Below, in pieces: positions 25,271 through 34,700 of a stretch of DNA of 64,000 bases (position 1 is the stretch's first letter; each line of letters starts with the position of its first letter). Location of the stretch: positions 372,001-436,000 of the forward strand of contig NZ_RCWZ01000002.1 in the NCBI RefSeq assembly GCF_003675385.1, in the 5' to 3' direction. The notes below the pieces were generated by a model, which was not told where the DNA came from, made no database searches, and saw nothing but the letters and a program-made list of their open reading frames with translations. The position numbers and the translations under genes are program-made. This stretch comes from Mucilaginibacter kameinonensis (GTDB lineage: Bacteria; Bacteroidota; Bacteroidia; Sphingobacteriales; Sphingobacteriaceae).

Positions 25271-26851
25271 TCAATGTGCTGCATCAGCCATGCTTACCTT
25301 CGACCTCGATTTTTTTACAAGGATGAGAACGAGTGGTACAAAAACGACAAACACGATTCCAACCATAATAAAAATATCCATATAGGAGAGCAGGGTGGCT
25401 TGTGTATTAACTCCATTATCTATTATTTGAACGGCGGCTTTATGCGATGCCAAACTATCCAGCCCGTGTCCGTGAAAACCTGCTGAAAGCTGCTTTATGC
25501 GATTTTGTACCTTTATATCATTTGCGTCCAGCTTGCCGATCAAGCCCACTCTGTGTTTGCTGCTCTGCCTGGACAGAAAAGTTGAAATTAGAGAGATCCC
25601 AAATGAACCGCCCAACTGGCGCATCATCCCGGTAAATGCCGCCCCCTGACCAATTTCCTGACCTTTTAATGTCGACAGAGCCATGGTACTGATAGGAACC
25701 GACAAAAAGCCCAACCCGATACCCCGTATGATAAGGGGCCAGAAAAAATCGCCACCACCGGTTGTTGGCGTAATTATCTGATAGCATAACATGCAGAAGA
25801 TGTAAAAAAGGAACATGCCGATAGCAATCAGGAATTTTTGCTGTATACCCTTTTGGATCAATGTAGCGATAACTGGCATCATCAATGCGGTAAACAGCGT
25901 GCTCGGCAGCTGAAGTAAACCGGCTTTTTGAGCAGTCCAGCCTAATACCGATTGTGTGAATAAAGGGATAACAAATGTAGAGCCATAGGCTCCGAAGCCC
26001 AATACAAATGATAATGCTACGCCTATACTCAGATTTCCGTTCTTAAACACCCTGAGGTTAACAACCGGAAACCTTGTTTCCAGTTGCCGCCAGATAAACA
26101 GGTACAGACCTAAGAAAGCGGTAATTGACAAGGTGATAATTAACGAGCTGTTAAACCAATCATCTTCCTGGCCTTTTTCTAAAATATATTGTAATGAAGA
26201 TATCCCAACGGTAAGTAAGGCTATACCAAGCCAATCTATTTCGCTGGCTAATCTTTTCTGCTCGTAACGCGGGCTTTTTACATAGATCAGCGTTAGCAAA
26301 GTAGCCACTATTCCAACCGGGATATTGATATAAAATATTAAGGGCCACGAAAAATTATCTACAATATATCCCCCTAATGGTGGGCCAAGTGTAGGGCCCA
26401 CTATGATACCTAACACATATATGGCCTGTGCCATGGCGCGTTTTTCCGGTGGCCAGCTTTCGGTAATAATAGTTTGAGATGTTACCAGCAGCGCGCCGCC
26501 ACCCATACCCTGTATAAACCTGAAAATAATGATTTCGGTAACCGAATGGGCATTACCGCATAAAAAAGAACATACAGTGAAAATAATAATGGAAGCGGCA
26601 AAATAGTTTCGGCGCCCGAATTGCTGCGATAGCCAGTTGGTTAAAGGGATAACAATAACGTTGGCCAGCGAATATGCAGTGATAACCCAGCTGATTTCAT
26701 TTAGTGTGGCACCCAAACTTCCGCGCATATTGTTTAATGCCACATTTACTATGGTGGTATCTATTATTTCAAGTAAAGCGCAAAAAACTGCTGTTATGGT
26801 AATGATAACCAGGCGTGGTCCACGCTCAATTAATGATTCTTCTTGTTGCAT
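25271..26851 (-). CDS. DHA2-type MFS drug efflux permease (EmrB/QacA family)
   Basis: 526 aa with 14 predicted membrane helices. The first helix has EIIDTTIVNVALNNM (the DHA2 motif D1-like LDxTIVNVALP), followed by WVITAYSLANVIVIPLTNWLS and motif A-like FGRRNYF. FRFIQGMGGGALL and GPTLGPPLGGYIVD (motif C) complete the signature. It exports drugs or metabolites using the proton gradient. No adjacent membrane-fusion or TolC gene, so it lacks the usual EmrA partner here. Its leader (26951-27029) contains overlapping hairpins. Confidence 0.92.
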   Translation of the reverse strand: MQQEESLIERGPRLVIITITAVFCALLEIIDTTIVNVALNNMRGSLGATLNEISWVITAYSLANVIVIPLTNWLSQQFGRRNYFAASIIIFTVCSFLCGNAHSVTEIIIFRFIQGMGGGALLVTSQTIITESWPPEKRAMAQAIYVLGIIVGPTLGPPLGGYIVDNFSWPLIFYINIPVGIVATLLTLIYVKSPRYEQKRLASEIDWLGIALLTVGISSLQYILEKGQEDDWFNSSLIITLSITAFLGLYLFIWRQLETRFPVVNLRVFKNGNLSIGVALSFVLGFGAYGSTFVIPLFTQSVLGWTAQKAGLLQLPSTLFTALMMPVIATLIQKGIQQKFLIAIGMFLFYIFCMLCYQIITPTTGGGDFFWPLIIRGIGLGFLSVPISTMALSTLKGQEIGQGAAFTGMMRQLGGSFGISLISTFLSRQSSKHRVGLIGKLDANDIKVQNRIKQLSAGFHGHGLDSLASHKAAVQIIDNGVNTQATLLSYMDIFIMVGIVFVVFVPLVLILVKKSRSKVSMADAAH

Positions 26852-26950
26852 TTTTAAGAGATTAAATTTGAATGCAATTCAAATGTTGATAATTAAATTG
26901 TTGGGGTAGCGCAGGCCTGGCTTCACACAATTATTACAACAATTTGGCTA

Positions 26951-27029
26951 TAGCGGGTTTGAACATGGGCAGATTGGCCCGCTATTTCTGTTACTATCAG
27001 AAATAGCAGGGCAGGATAAATTGTCCTGC
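26951..27029 (-). promoter_or_regulatory. overlapping hairpins in the leader of the MFS efflux gene
   Basis: Reading the minus strand: GCAGGA/TCCTGC (27029-27011), then GCTATTTCTG with CAGAAATAGC (27007-26981, perfect 10-bp stem), and TAGCGGG with CCCGCTA (26984-26951). The last two share TAGC and cannot form together. They lie between the coiled-coil protein stop (27053) and the efflux gene start (26851). No strong U tract, so a terminator is not certain; an attenuator-like switch is possible. Confidence 0.4.
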
Positions 27030-27052
27030 ATTTAAGGCTTGTTGCCGTGGTA

Positions 27053-27466
27053 CTACCGACTTGCTGTTTCTTTTTTCAAATCAGCAACTTGTTGCTTTAG
27101 CTCGGCAATTTGGGCTTGCTGTTCCTGCATGGCCGCAATCAATACCGGCACAAGTTGCGCATAGTCTATCGTTTCAAAATTGAGTGCTTTTTGTGTGCTT
27201 TTGCCTTGTGCATACCAGTTGCTTCCGGTGCGTATAACATCCGGCATCAAAGACTTTGTGCTGGATAAATCAAGGCCAAACTTATAATATGGGGCCGATC
27301 CCTGAAAAGTTGTTTCAATGAACAGCGGATTTAGCTTACCGATAATAGCCGACGCGTTTTTTAATGGTGATGAAGCACCTGAATTGTTAAGAGCATTATT
27401 GCTTTGGGCATTTACTGATTTGAAAATACTAATCAGTATTAAAGTGGAAAATAGTATCCGGTACAT
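27053..27466 (-). CDS. exported protein with S74/tail-fibre-chaperone-like C-terminus
   Basis: 137 aa. Sec signal to about residue 20 (SVNAQ). The rest resembles a reduced intramolecular-chaperone (peptidase S74-like) module as found at the end of phage tail spikes and Bacteroidota surface proteins: IGKLNPLFIE, then ALNFETIDYAQLVPVLIAAM and a terminal coiled coil of about 25 residues (EQQAQIAELKQQVADLKK). The catalytic Ser/Lys pair of S74 is not evident. It is 6 bp downstream of a 99-aa gene in the same operon. Probably a trimeric or dimeric envelope protein; function unknown. Confidence 0.65.
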   Translation of the reverse strand: MYRILFSTLILISIFKSVNAQSNNALNNSGASSPLKNASAIIGKLNPLFIETTFQGSAPYYKFGLDLSSTKSLMPDVIRTGSNWYAQGKSTQKALNFETIDYAQLVPVLIAAMQEQQAQIAELKQQVADLKKETASR

Positions 27467-27472
27467 TGTTAT

Positions 27473-27772
27473 TTATTTGATCTTAGTTTCTATCCAATAG
27501 TTTCTGTTGTAGTCTGCATTTTGTTCTGTTTCCTTTTTGGGCGTAATCCGGTAAACAGTTTCCTCCAGCACACAGGTGTTATCCCACTTCTCAAAGCTTA
27601 CGGCAATATGGATGTCCCGACCCGGAAGCAATGCGGAAGTGATAAATGCCTTTACCTGTTCGCCGAGATCTTCGGCCGAAAAGAGTTTAATGGTTTCAGT
27701 ATCGTTATTATCAGCGGGTATGGTCCTTATGCTGATATTGAAACCATTGCCATCGCTTTGGTTGATTTGCAT
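27473..27772 (-). CDS. hypothetical protein, 99 aa
   Basis: No family recognised. A small soluble protein with alternating strands (FNISIRTIPAD, DIHIAVSFEKWD, EETVYRITPKK) and no signal peptide or cysteine pair. It is followed 6 bp later by the exported coiled-coil protein, so the two are likely co-transcribed. A perfect TACTTTTG -7 element lies 21 bp upstream, which supports a real gene. Confidence 0.6.
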   Translation of the reverse strand: MQINQSDGNGFNISIRTIPADNNDTETIKLFSAEDLGEQVKAFITSALLPGRDIHIAVSFEKWDNTCVLEETVYRITPKKETEQNADYNRNYWIETKIK

Positions 27773-27792
27773 GTCATCTTAATTTTAGAATG

Positions 27793-27800
27793 CAAAAGTA
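27793..27800 (-). promoter_or_regulatory. -7 element of the 99-aa/coiled-coil operon
   Basis: Minus strand TACTTTTG, 21 bp before the start codon. Confidence 0.45.
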
Positions 27801-28013
27801 TTAGTCAACAAAAAGCCCGTACATCCCCTAATCCGGGTAGGGGAGCCTAAAAGCGGTCAGATTGCCTATGTGCTTGCGACAGGTGGTTAAGCGTCTTATC
27901 TCCCCATTTTTGGTAATACCCGTCAGCATGTTATTCCGCGACTTTTGTGCCGCTGAAAATTTTGGACGTTTTTAAAACGGCTGGATTTACGCTTAAAAAA
28001 TTAATACAGATAT

Positions 28014-29261
28014 ATGAAAAATAGTCAAGGGAACATCTCCTTAAAGAGTGCGCTTCCACTTGCCGCTATTATAGTGGCATCATTAGGTTACTTTGTAGAT
28101 ATTTATGACCTGCTGTTGTTCAGCATTGTAAGGATACCAAGTTTAAAATCATTAGGTTTTACCGGCGCCGGGGCGGTTGCACCGGGCATTTTCTTACTAA
28201 ACGTACAAATGGCAGGTTTAATGATAGGGGGGATATGCTGGGGGATATTGGGAGATAAGCGCGGGCGGTTAACCGTACTCTTCGGATCGATCCTGATATA
28301 TTCACTTGCCAACATCGCCAATGCATTTGTGGATACAGTTAATTTATACGCTGTATTCCGTTTCATTGCCGGATTCGGGCTTGCTGGCGAGCTTGGCGCA
28401 GGTATTACGCTTGTTGTTGAACTGATGCCGGCACAAAAACGTGGTTATGCCACCACCATTATTGCCGGGGTAGGGATCAGCGGTGCTATTGCGGCCCATT
28501 TTGTTGCGGTTTATTTTGATTGGCGTACCGCGTTTATCATAGGCGGTGTGCTGGGCATATTGCTTTTGCTGCTTAGGATAGGTGTGTCGGAATCCGGTAT
28601 GTTCAGCGAGTCGAAAAAGCCGGGCATCAGGCGCGGCGATTTTTTTGCTTTGTTTACCAGTCGTGAGCGGTTTGTAAAATATCTTAAATGTATTTTGATT
28701 GGCTTGCCACTGTGGTTTGGTGTAGGGATCCTGATTACCTTATCGCCCGAGTTTGGTAAAGAACTAAACGTAAAAGGCGTAGTAAGCGCCGGAACAGCCG
28801 TAGCAGTAACCTATGGTGGTACCGTAATTGGCGATATCTGCAGTGGTTTGCTCAGTCAGTACCTGAAAAGTCGTGTAAAAGTAGTTGCTATATTTTTAAC
28901 ACTTACAATGGCTGCCATTTCGGTTTACTTGTTTCTCCAGAATCTCAGTTTGTTTCAATTTTATGTTGTGTGCGCGTTCTTTGGATTCGCTGCCGGTTAT
29001 TGGGTACTTTTTTTAACCATCGCCGCGGAGCAATTTGGTACCAATATCCGGGCGACAGTAGCTACAACCGTGCCTAATTTTGTGAGGGGAGCGGTTGTTC
29101 CGCTACTACTTTTCTTTCAATATTGCAGGGGGCTTTTTAATGGCTCACTGGTATCTGCCGGAATAGTTATAGGCGCGCTTACACTGATCCTTGCCTTTTG
29201 GGCCCTGTTCGGGATAAAAGAAAGCTTCGGAACCAACCTGGATTACACCGAAGATATATAA
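28014..29261 (+). CDS. MFS transporter (metabolite:H+ symporter type)
   Basis: 415 aa, 12 predicted helices. Motif A between helices 2 and 3 is GILGDKRGRLTVLFGS (about residue 78), with GFGLAGELGAGITLVVELMP (about 122) as the helix 4-5 motif of the MHS/AAHS-like families and ATTIIAGVGISGAIAA after it. It imports small organic acids or similar metabolites with protons; the substrate is unknown. A terminator follows 27 bp after the stop. Distinct from the DHA2 exporter nearby. Confidence 0.88.
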   Translation: MKNSQGNISLKSALPLAAIIVASLGYFVDIYDLLLFSIVRIPSLKSLGFTGAGAVAPGIFLLNVQMAGLMIGGICWGILGDKRGRLTVLFGSILIYSLANIANAFVDTVNLYAVFRFIAGFGLAGELGAGITLVVELMPAQKRGYATTIIAGVGISGAIAAHFVAVYFDWRTAFIIGGVLGILLLLLRIGVSESGMFSESKKPGIRRGDFFALFTSRERFVKYLKCILIGLPLWFGVGILITLSPEFGKELNVKGVVSAGTAVAVTYGGTVIGDICSGLLSQYLKSRVKVVAIFLTLTMAAISVYLFLQNLSLFQFYVVCAFFGFAAGYWVLFLTIAAEQFGTNIRATVATTVPNFVRGAVVPLLLFFQYCRGLFNGSLVSAGIVIGALTLILAFWALFGIKESFGTNLDYTEDI

Positions 29262-29287
29262 CCTGTTTTCAATGATTTGATAAGGCA

Positions 29288-29319
29288 AGCATCCCTAAAA
29301 GTGGGGATGTTTTCTTTTT
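29288..29319 (+). terminator. rho-independent terminator after the MFS gene
   Basis: CATCCC / GGGATG stem with loop TAAAAGTG, then TTTTCTTTTT. It separates the MFS gene from the RidA-like gene and argues against any RidA start upstream of it. Confidence 0.75.
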
Positions 29320-29375
29320 GTTTGAAAAATGAATTTTGCCGGTTACAATTCAGTTGGAATTTAAATTACGATAAC

Positions 29376-29807
29376 ATGATGCGACCAGGTTTAATACTAT
29401 TATTCTTTTTGGCGACTTTTTCCGTCAACGCGAGTGCTCAATCTGTTAACACAGTTAGGCCTTACAGCACTTACAAGGTAAGCAACGGGGTAGTCTATGC
29501 ATCCGGTCAGGTTGGGATATCCGCAACAACCGGTAAGCTGGTTACCACAAGCTTTGAAGCCGAGGTAAATGAGGTTATGCAAAACATCTCAAGGCTATTG
29601 AAAGAGTCTGGATCTGATTTTTCTTCGGTAATTAATGTGGTTGTCTATCTAAAAGATATTAACCGCTATGCCGAATTTAATAAGGTTTACACCAAATATT
29701 TCAACGCCCCGTACCCGGCCCGAACCTGCATTGCCGTGGCTGATCTGCCATTGGGTGCAAGCGTTGAAATTGCAGTAACCGCAGAGCAAAAAAAGCATAG
29801 TAATTGA
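29376..29807 (+). CDS. exported RidA/YjgF-family protein
   Basis: 143 aa. The ATG at 29376 gives a clean Sec signal (MMRPGLILLFFLATFSVNASAQ region, cleavage near residue 22). The mature part is a RidA fold: YKVSNGVVYASGQVG, the conserved FNKVYTKYF, and PARTCIAVADLPLGASVEIAVTA with the Arg and the terminal Glu motif of imine deaminases. Cytoplasmic RidA hydrolyses reactive enamines and imines; an exported version must act in the periplasm, where its substrate is unknown. Arg in PARTCI is present, so activity is possible. Confidence 0.86.
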   Translation: MMRPGLILLFFLATFSVNASAQSVNTVRPYSTYKVSNGVVYASGQVGISATTGKLVTTSFEAEVNEVMQNISRLLKESGSDFSSVINVVVYLKDINRYAEFNKVYTKYFNAPYPARTCIAVADLPLGASVEIAVTAEQKKHSN

Positions 29808-29830
29808 GCGTCGACCGCTGGTATTTGAAA

Positions 29831-30289
29831 TTAAATGCCGGCCACCATATTCTCTAAACGATAGTTGTGGTTTTCGGGGAAGTGATTGCTGGCAAAACTC
29901 ACTTTAGCTGACTGACCGGCAAGGCTATTTAAAGGGAAAATAACTTTGAGCCTTTCGCTTAGTTCAATATCATCCTGGGTTTTAATGAATGTGTGATTTG
30001 GCATAGCATGAAGGCTGATACGGATATCTTCATTGCTATAAGGGTTACTAAACGACGAAGATTGTTGCTGATTAGTGAATTTATAATACGGAAGTGTAGT
30101 ATAGGCTGTTGCCAATTTCGCGGTTTCGGCCTGCCCAACACGTGGCATGGTAATCTTCAGCATTGAAGTTACGTTGACACTAAATGTAACCGCCTGTTCT
30201 GTGGTGTTTAATGTTTGGGGCTGGGCCATTTGAGCATTTGTATTTATTGCAAATAATGAAACTACTGCGGCTAAGATTAATTTTTTCAT
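29831..30289 (-). CDS. hypothetical exported protein, 152 aa
   Basis: No family recognised. Sec signal MKKLILAAVVSLFAINTNAQ cleaves near residue 20. The mature part is polar and beta-rich (TFSVNVTSMLKITMP, DIRISLHAMPNHTFI), with no cysteine and no catalytic motif. A good -33/-7 promoter is 60-90 bp upstream and the 5' leader carries the palindrome GGCGTTTAACGCC, so expression is real and perhaps regulated. Confidence 0.7.
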   Translation of the reverse strand: MKKLILAAVVSLFAINTNAQMAQPQTLNTTEQAVTFSVNVTSMLKITMPRVGQAETAKLATAYTTLPYYKFTNQQQSSSFSNPYSNEDIRISLHAMPNHTFIKTQDDIELSERLKVIFPLNSLAGQSAKVSFASNHFPENHNYRLENMVAGI

Positions 30290-30350
30290 GACTGTTTTTG
30301 TTTAAGGTATATTCTGGCGTTTAACGCCCGTTTTGTTTAAATAACTGAGT

Positions 30351-30381
30351 CAAAAGTATCGTTGTGGCTTGTTATACTCAA
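30351..30381 (-). promoter_or_regulatory. promoter of the 152-aa exported protein gene
   Basis: Minus strand TTG at 30381-30379, 20-bp spacer, TACTTTTG at 30358-30351: the best match in the window to the Bacteroidota -33/-7 promoter. Confidence 0.65.
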
Positions 30382-30694
30382 TCCTTAACATGGTTAAACA
30401 GACAAACCAAACCTTGGAATGGCCAATGCGGGCGCCGAACAGACAGGGAATATGATTGGTATTGCAATAAGAGAAAATGGAGTGTTGTAGGTTGAATATA
30501 TGCATCGGATTTGACCTGTTACTCCAGGCAATAGTGGTAGGCCGAAATGAGTGCGTACGCTTATATAGAATAAACGAGTAGGCGCTTCCGTGATAAGACC
30601 AGCCTCCGGAATCATCCAATATTTAAAATGTCTAATTCAATGACGAGTTTGTCGGGTTGACGGAGATAGGGTGTTTATAGGCTATGGCGGATCA

Positions 30695-30702
30695 TACTTT
30701 TG
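30695..30702 (+). promoter_or_regulatory. -7 element of the exported alpha/beta hydrolase gene
   Basis: TACTTTTG, 27 bp before the ATG. The -33 is weak. Confidence 0.45.
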
Positions 30703-30729
30703 AGTAAAAATTAACAAAAACACAACAAA

Positions 30730-31518
30730 ATGAAGACTCAAACTAATTTCGCCAAATTAACTTTAGCCGCTGCGGCAGCGCTTTTATTTGCATTTAGCCC
30801 TAAAAACAGTGTAGCACAAACCACAGCCCCTGTAAAAAATATTGTTATAGTACACGGAGCCTTTGCAGATGCATCTGGCTGGGAAGGTGTTTACAAGATC
30901 CTGAAAAAAGATGGTTATAACGTAACACTTGTTCAAAATCCGCTTACCTCCTTAAATGATGATGTTGCTGCTACTAACCGCGCCCTGGAAAAACAAGATG
31001 GCCCGGCTGTATTAGTAGGCCATTCATGGGGGGGGGCGGTAATTACTGAAGCCGGTGTATCTGCAAAAGTGGCAAGCTTGGTATATGTTGCGGCTTTTGC
31101 TCCTGAGGTTGGTCAATCAACTTTAGATGCTTACCAATCTGGCCCGGCGCTTCCTAAAAATGGTATCCTGCCTGCCGATAAAAATGGTTATGCCTATTTT
31201 GACAAGGCGCTTTTTCATGAGTGTTTTTCTGCCGATCTAAGCGAGGCAAAAGCAGCATTTATGTTTGATTCTCAGCAGCCAATTGTGGGTTCAAGCTTTG
31301 TCGCGCCTTTAACACAGGCCGCCTGGAAGAGTAAACCAACTTATGCAGTTGTAGCTACTGAAGATAAAGCCATTAATCCTGAATTGGAGCGTGCTATGTA
31401 CAAACGTGCTGGTGCCGTAGTAACCGAAGTTAAGGGAAGTCACGTTATATTTATGTCGCAGCCAGCAGCTGTAGCACGTGTAATTGAGGCAGCCGCCAAA
31501 GATCAGGGTAAAAAATAA
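30730..31518 (+). CDS. exported alpha/beta hydrolase
   Basis: 262 aa. Sec signal to about residue 29 (NSVAQ). The core has VIVHGAFADASGWEGV as oxyanion loop, the nucleophile elbow LVGHSWGGAVITEAG (about residue 97) and the final His in KGSHVIFMSQP (about 240). This compact family with VHGAFAD is common in soil bacteria, sometimes annotated as esterase or salicylate-esterase-like, but no substrate is known. Single gene with its own promoter and terminator. Confidence 0.9.
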   Translation: MKTQTNFAKLTLAAAAALLFAFSPKNSVAQTTAPVKNIVIVHGAFADASGWEGVYKILKKDGYNVTLVQNPLTSLNDDVAATNRALEKQDGPAVLVGHSWGGAVITEAGVSAKVASLVYVAAFAPEVGQSTLDAYQSGPALPKNGILPADKNGYAYFDKALFHECFSADLSEAKAAFMFDSQQPIVGSSFVAPLTQAAWKSKPTYAVVATEDKAINPELERAMYKRAGAVVTEVKGSHVIFMSQPAAVARVIEAAAKDQGKK

Positions 31519-31540
31519 TCTCATTTTTGCTTTGTAATAG

Positions 31541-31584
31541 AAAACCGGGGCGGCTGTTTTTCAGGCCGTCCCGGTGTTTTTAAT
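31541..31584 (+). terminator. rho-independent terminator after the exported hydrolase
   Basis: ACCGGGGCGGC / GCCGTCCCGGT stem (one mismatch), then GTTTTT. Confidence 0.8.
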
Positions 31585-31727
31585 AATTACTTCCCGACAG
31601 TCCTTTGATAGGCTTTATCATTTTACCGGCTGTAAAGTCCCCACTATTGGTTATGAAACTTTATTTACATCAAGTGCAATTTTGCTTTTTCAATTCCTGT
31701 AGAACCCACTAACAAATCATATTCGCC

Positions 31728-34700
31728 GTGAAGCCGTTTGTTCTTTTTATCGCTGAGATTTTTATCTGGTTGTTACTGACCGGCTTTTCTATCTCATGCC
31801 CGGCTTCAACTCCCTTTTTCAGGAATATCGGAACAGAGTACGGTTTGTCACACCCTAAGGTTAATTGCATTTTGCAGGACAAACGCGGCTTTTTGTGGTT
31901 CGGAACGGAAGACGGGTTGAACCGTTACGACGGCCACTTTTTTACCATATATAAAAACCAGCCCAATGATACTACTTGCGTGTCAGGCAACATCATTACC
32001 GATCTTCTTGAAGACAAAGCAGGCAATCTGTGGATTGCTACTGCTGATGGAGGAATAACACGGTATGATTACCATTTGGAGGCATCAAAACAATTTAAGC
32101 AATACAAGTTTAACGCGCACAGGCCTGGCGGAATCCCCGAAAATCACATCAATAAAATTGCGGAGGATAATGACGGTAATTTATGGCTGGCCACAAGTAA
32201 CAGCTTTCTGGTTCGACTGAACAAAAAAAGCGACAGGTTTGATGTACCCGTTAAATCAGGCGGCAGAAATATCCTCTCATTGGCTATGGCCGGCGCAGAT
32301 ACTTTGTGGGCGGGCCGGGAAGATAGCGGTTTGCTGAAAATCAATACGCATACCCTGGGTTTCCGTATTGATAAGCACTACAATGGTACTGATGGTAAAT
32401 TGCCCCGCAGTTCAATAGCATCGATCTTTAAAGACCGCAGCAACAGGATGTGGTACGGCGACCGGGATAAAAAACTATATACTTACCAGTTGCACACTGG
32501 AGTTGAGCAGGTATTTCTTCTGGGTGGGGCCGAAAAGAAAATCCCCCGCGATGTCATCGCCTCCTTCGCCATAGACAAACAGGGGAAGATCTGGATGGGC
32601 ACCCAAGGTAGCGGCATAACCACATTTGACCCTGCCGAAATGCAATTTATCACCTACCGGCACAGCGATCAGGAGGGTTCGCTTGTTGATGACCATATCA
32701 ACGTGGTGTTTACCGACAGCAATGGTATTATATGGATAGGTACAGATAACGGGATCAGTATTTACGATCCGGTTTATTCACCTTTCAACCAGTATAATCT
32801 GCCAAAACCAGCAAAGAAAGATATCACCATCTTCGATTTTTACCGTAACCCTAAAGATGATGCGCTTTGGATAGCAACAAGTGAAGGCATTTATATTAAG
32901 CGCAATAAAAGCGCGAATTATGAGCATCGAAATATAGCTTACAAGGGAAATGCCTTGTCGGTAACCAAATTTTATGTAGATAATGATGGTACTTTCTATT
33001 TAGGTACTGATTATTCCTTATTCAGGTATGACCCTCTTTTGAACCGGGCGACGCTATTGCCAAATACCAATGATGACACGCTGATGAAAAGGCTGATGGG
33101 ATCGAGGATAGTATCTATTGTACGCGATACCATCGGCAATCATCCGGCATTGGTTGTATCGCCCTATGGCCATTATCTGACATATTATGATTTCGTGGAC
33201 AAGAAATGGATTTCGGGGATAGCGCAGGAGGGAATAAAAAGATTAAATGTTAAGGACAACGTAGTAAAGAAATTTTACAAGGATAAAAACGGTACCCTGT
33301 GGCTGGCTACCGATAAATATGGTTTGGGCGCTTTGCAGCAGGGGGCTACTATCTTCAGCTATTTTACGAACGATATATACGATCATGAATCCATAAGCAG
33401 TAATGATGTTTATGACATTGAGGGGGATAGAAAAGGAAACCTGTGGATAAGCACCTATGGCGGCGGGCTTAACTATTTTGATAAAAATGAGCTGCGTTTT
33501 TCTCATATTCCCGGATCAAGCAACCTGACGGAAGGTATATGCTCAGATGCCCGCGGGAATTTATGGATGATCTGTAACGGCCATATGCATGAGTATAATC
33601 CGGAAACCCGTGTGTACAGTTGCTATGATCTGCCGGATTTAAAATCGAACGGAGGTGTTAAAGGGTATATGTACCGTGACTGCCGAGGAAACCTTTATGC
33701 AGCCGGCAGAAACTTTTATATAGAATTTAACCCCGCAGGTATAGGGAAGATTGAAAATGAACCGGACGTATATTTTACCGACTTTAAGATATTCAATACC
33801 TCATACAGCCATTTGCTTGAAAACAAAACCATCAGGTTAAATCATAACCAAAACTATTTTTCTCTTGAGTTTTCGGCCCCGGAATACAGCAGCAATCACA
33901 TGCATTACGATTATATACTCGAAGGTGTGGATAAAGATTGGGTAGATGCTGATAAGCGAAATTACGCCAGTTATTCAAACCTGGCCGGCGGGCGTTACCT
34001 TTTCAAAGTAAGGGCCTCTAACTGGAAAGGGAGCGTTGTTAATAAATTTGCATCAATAGTTATTGTTATAAACCCTCCGTTTTGGCGTACCTGGTGGTTT
34101 TATTCATTGATCGTTTTAATTATCGGGCCGCTTTGCTATTTATTTTATCGTTATCGTATTAATGAGTTCTTGAAGCGTCAATCCATCCGGAATGGGATAG
34201 CGCAGGACCTGCACGACCAGATCGGTTCAACCTTAAGCAGCATTTCCATTTATAGTAAAGTCGCGCGCATCTATCAGCAGCAACAAAAGAAAGAAAAGCT
34301 TAGCGAGGTTCTGCAAACAATAGGAGAAACCGCCGATGATACCATTTCGGAGATGTCAGATATCGTTTGGTCAATCAACCCCAAAAATGATCATATGAGC
34401 AATATGATACAAAAGATCCGGTCTTATGCGCAACCATTATGTGTAGCCAAAAATATCGCATTCTCCCTGGCCTGCGATCAACGGTTGCTAAAACTGACGC
34501 TGGAAATGGAAACACGAAAGAACTTTTTCCTGATCCTCAAAGAAACTTTAAATAATGCCATCAAGCACTCACATTGCAAAAAAATAGTAGTGGATATCCA
34601 GCTAAAGGGGAGTAAAATTAATTTAAAGATATGTGATGATGGCGTAGGTTTTAATTACGAAGATAAACTGGCACAAGCAGCTTCTGCTGCTGAAGGAGGG

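Larger units (their letters stand above)
30290..30729. other. 440-bp divergent intergenic region
   Basis: Leader of the 152-aa gene on the left (palindrome GGCGTTTAACGCC at 30316-30328) and promoter of the hydrolase on the right. About 30400-30660 shows no gene I can support; two overlapping short frames there run across the promoter and are rejected. Confidence 0.4.

Noticed and set aside
29277..29375. Upstream TTG start for the RidA gene
   Set aside because: It would lie before the terminator of the MFS gene and would place about 33 residues ahead of a clear signal peptide.
30350..30619. Two overlapping minus-strand frames in the 440-bp gap
   Set aside because: They run through the best promoter in the region and show no protein-like features.
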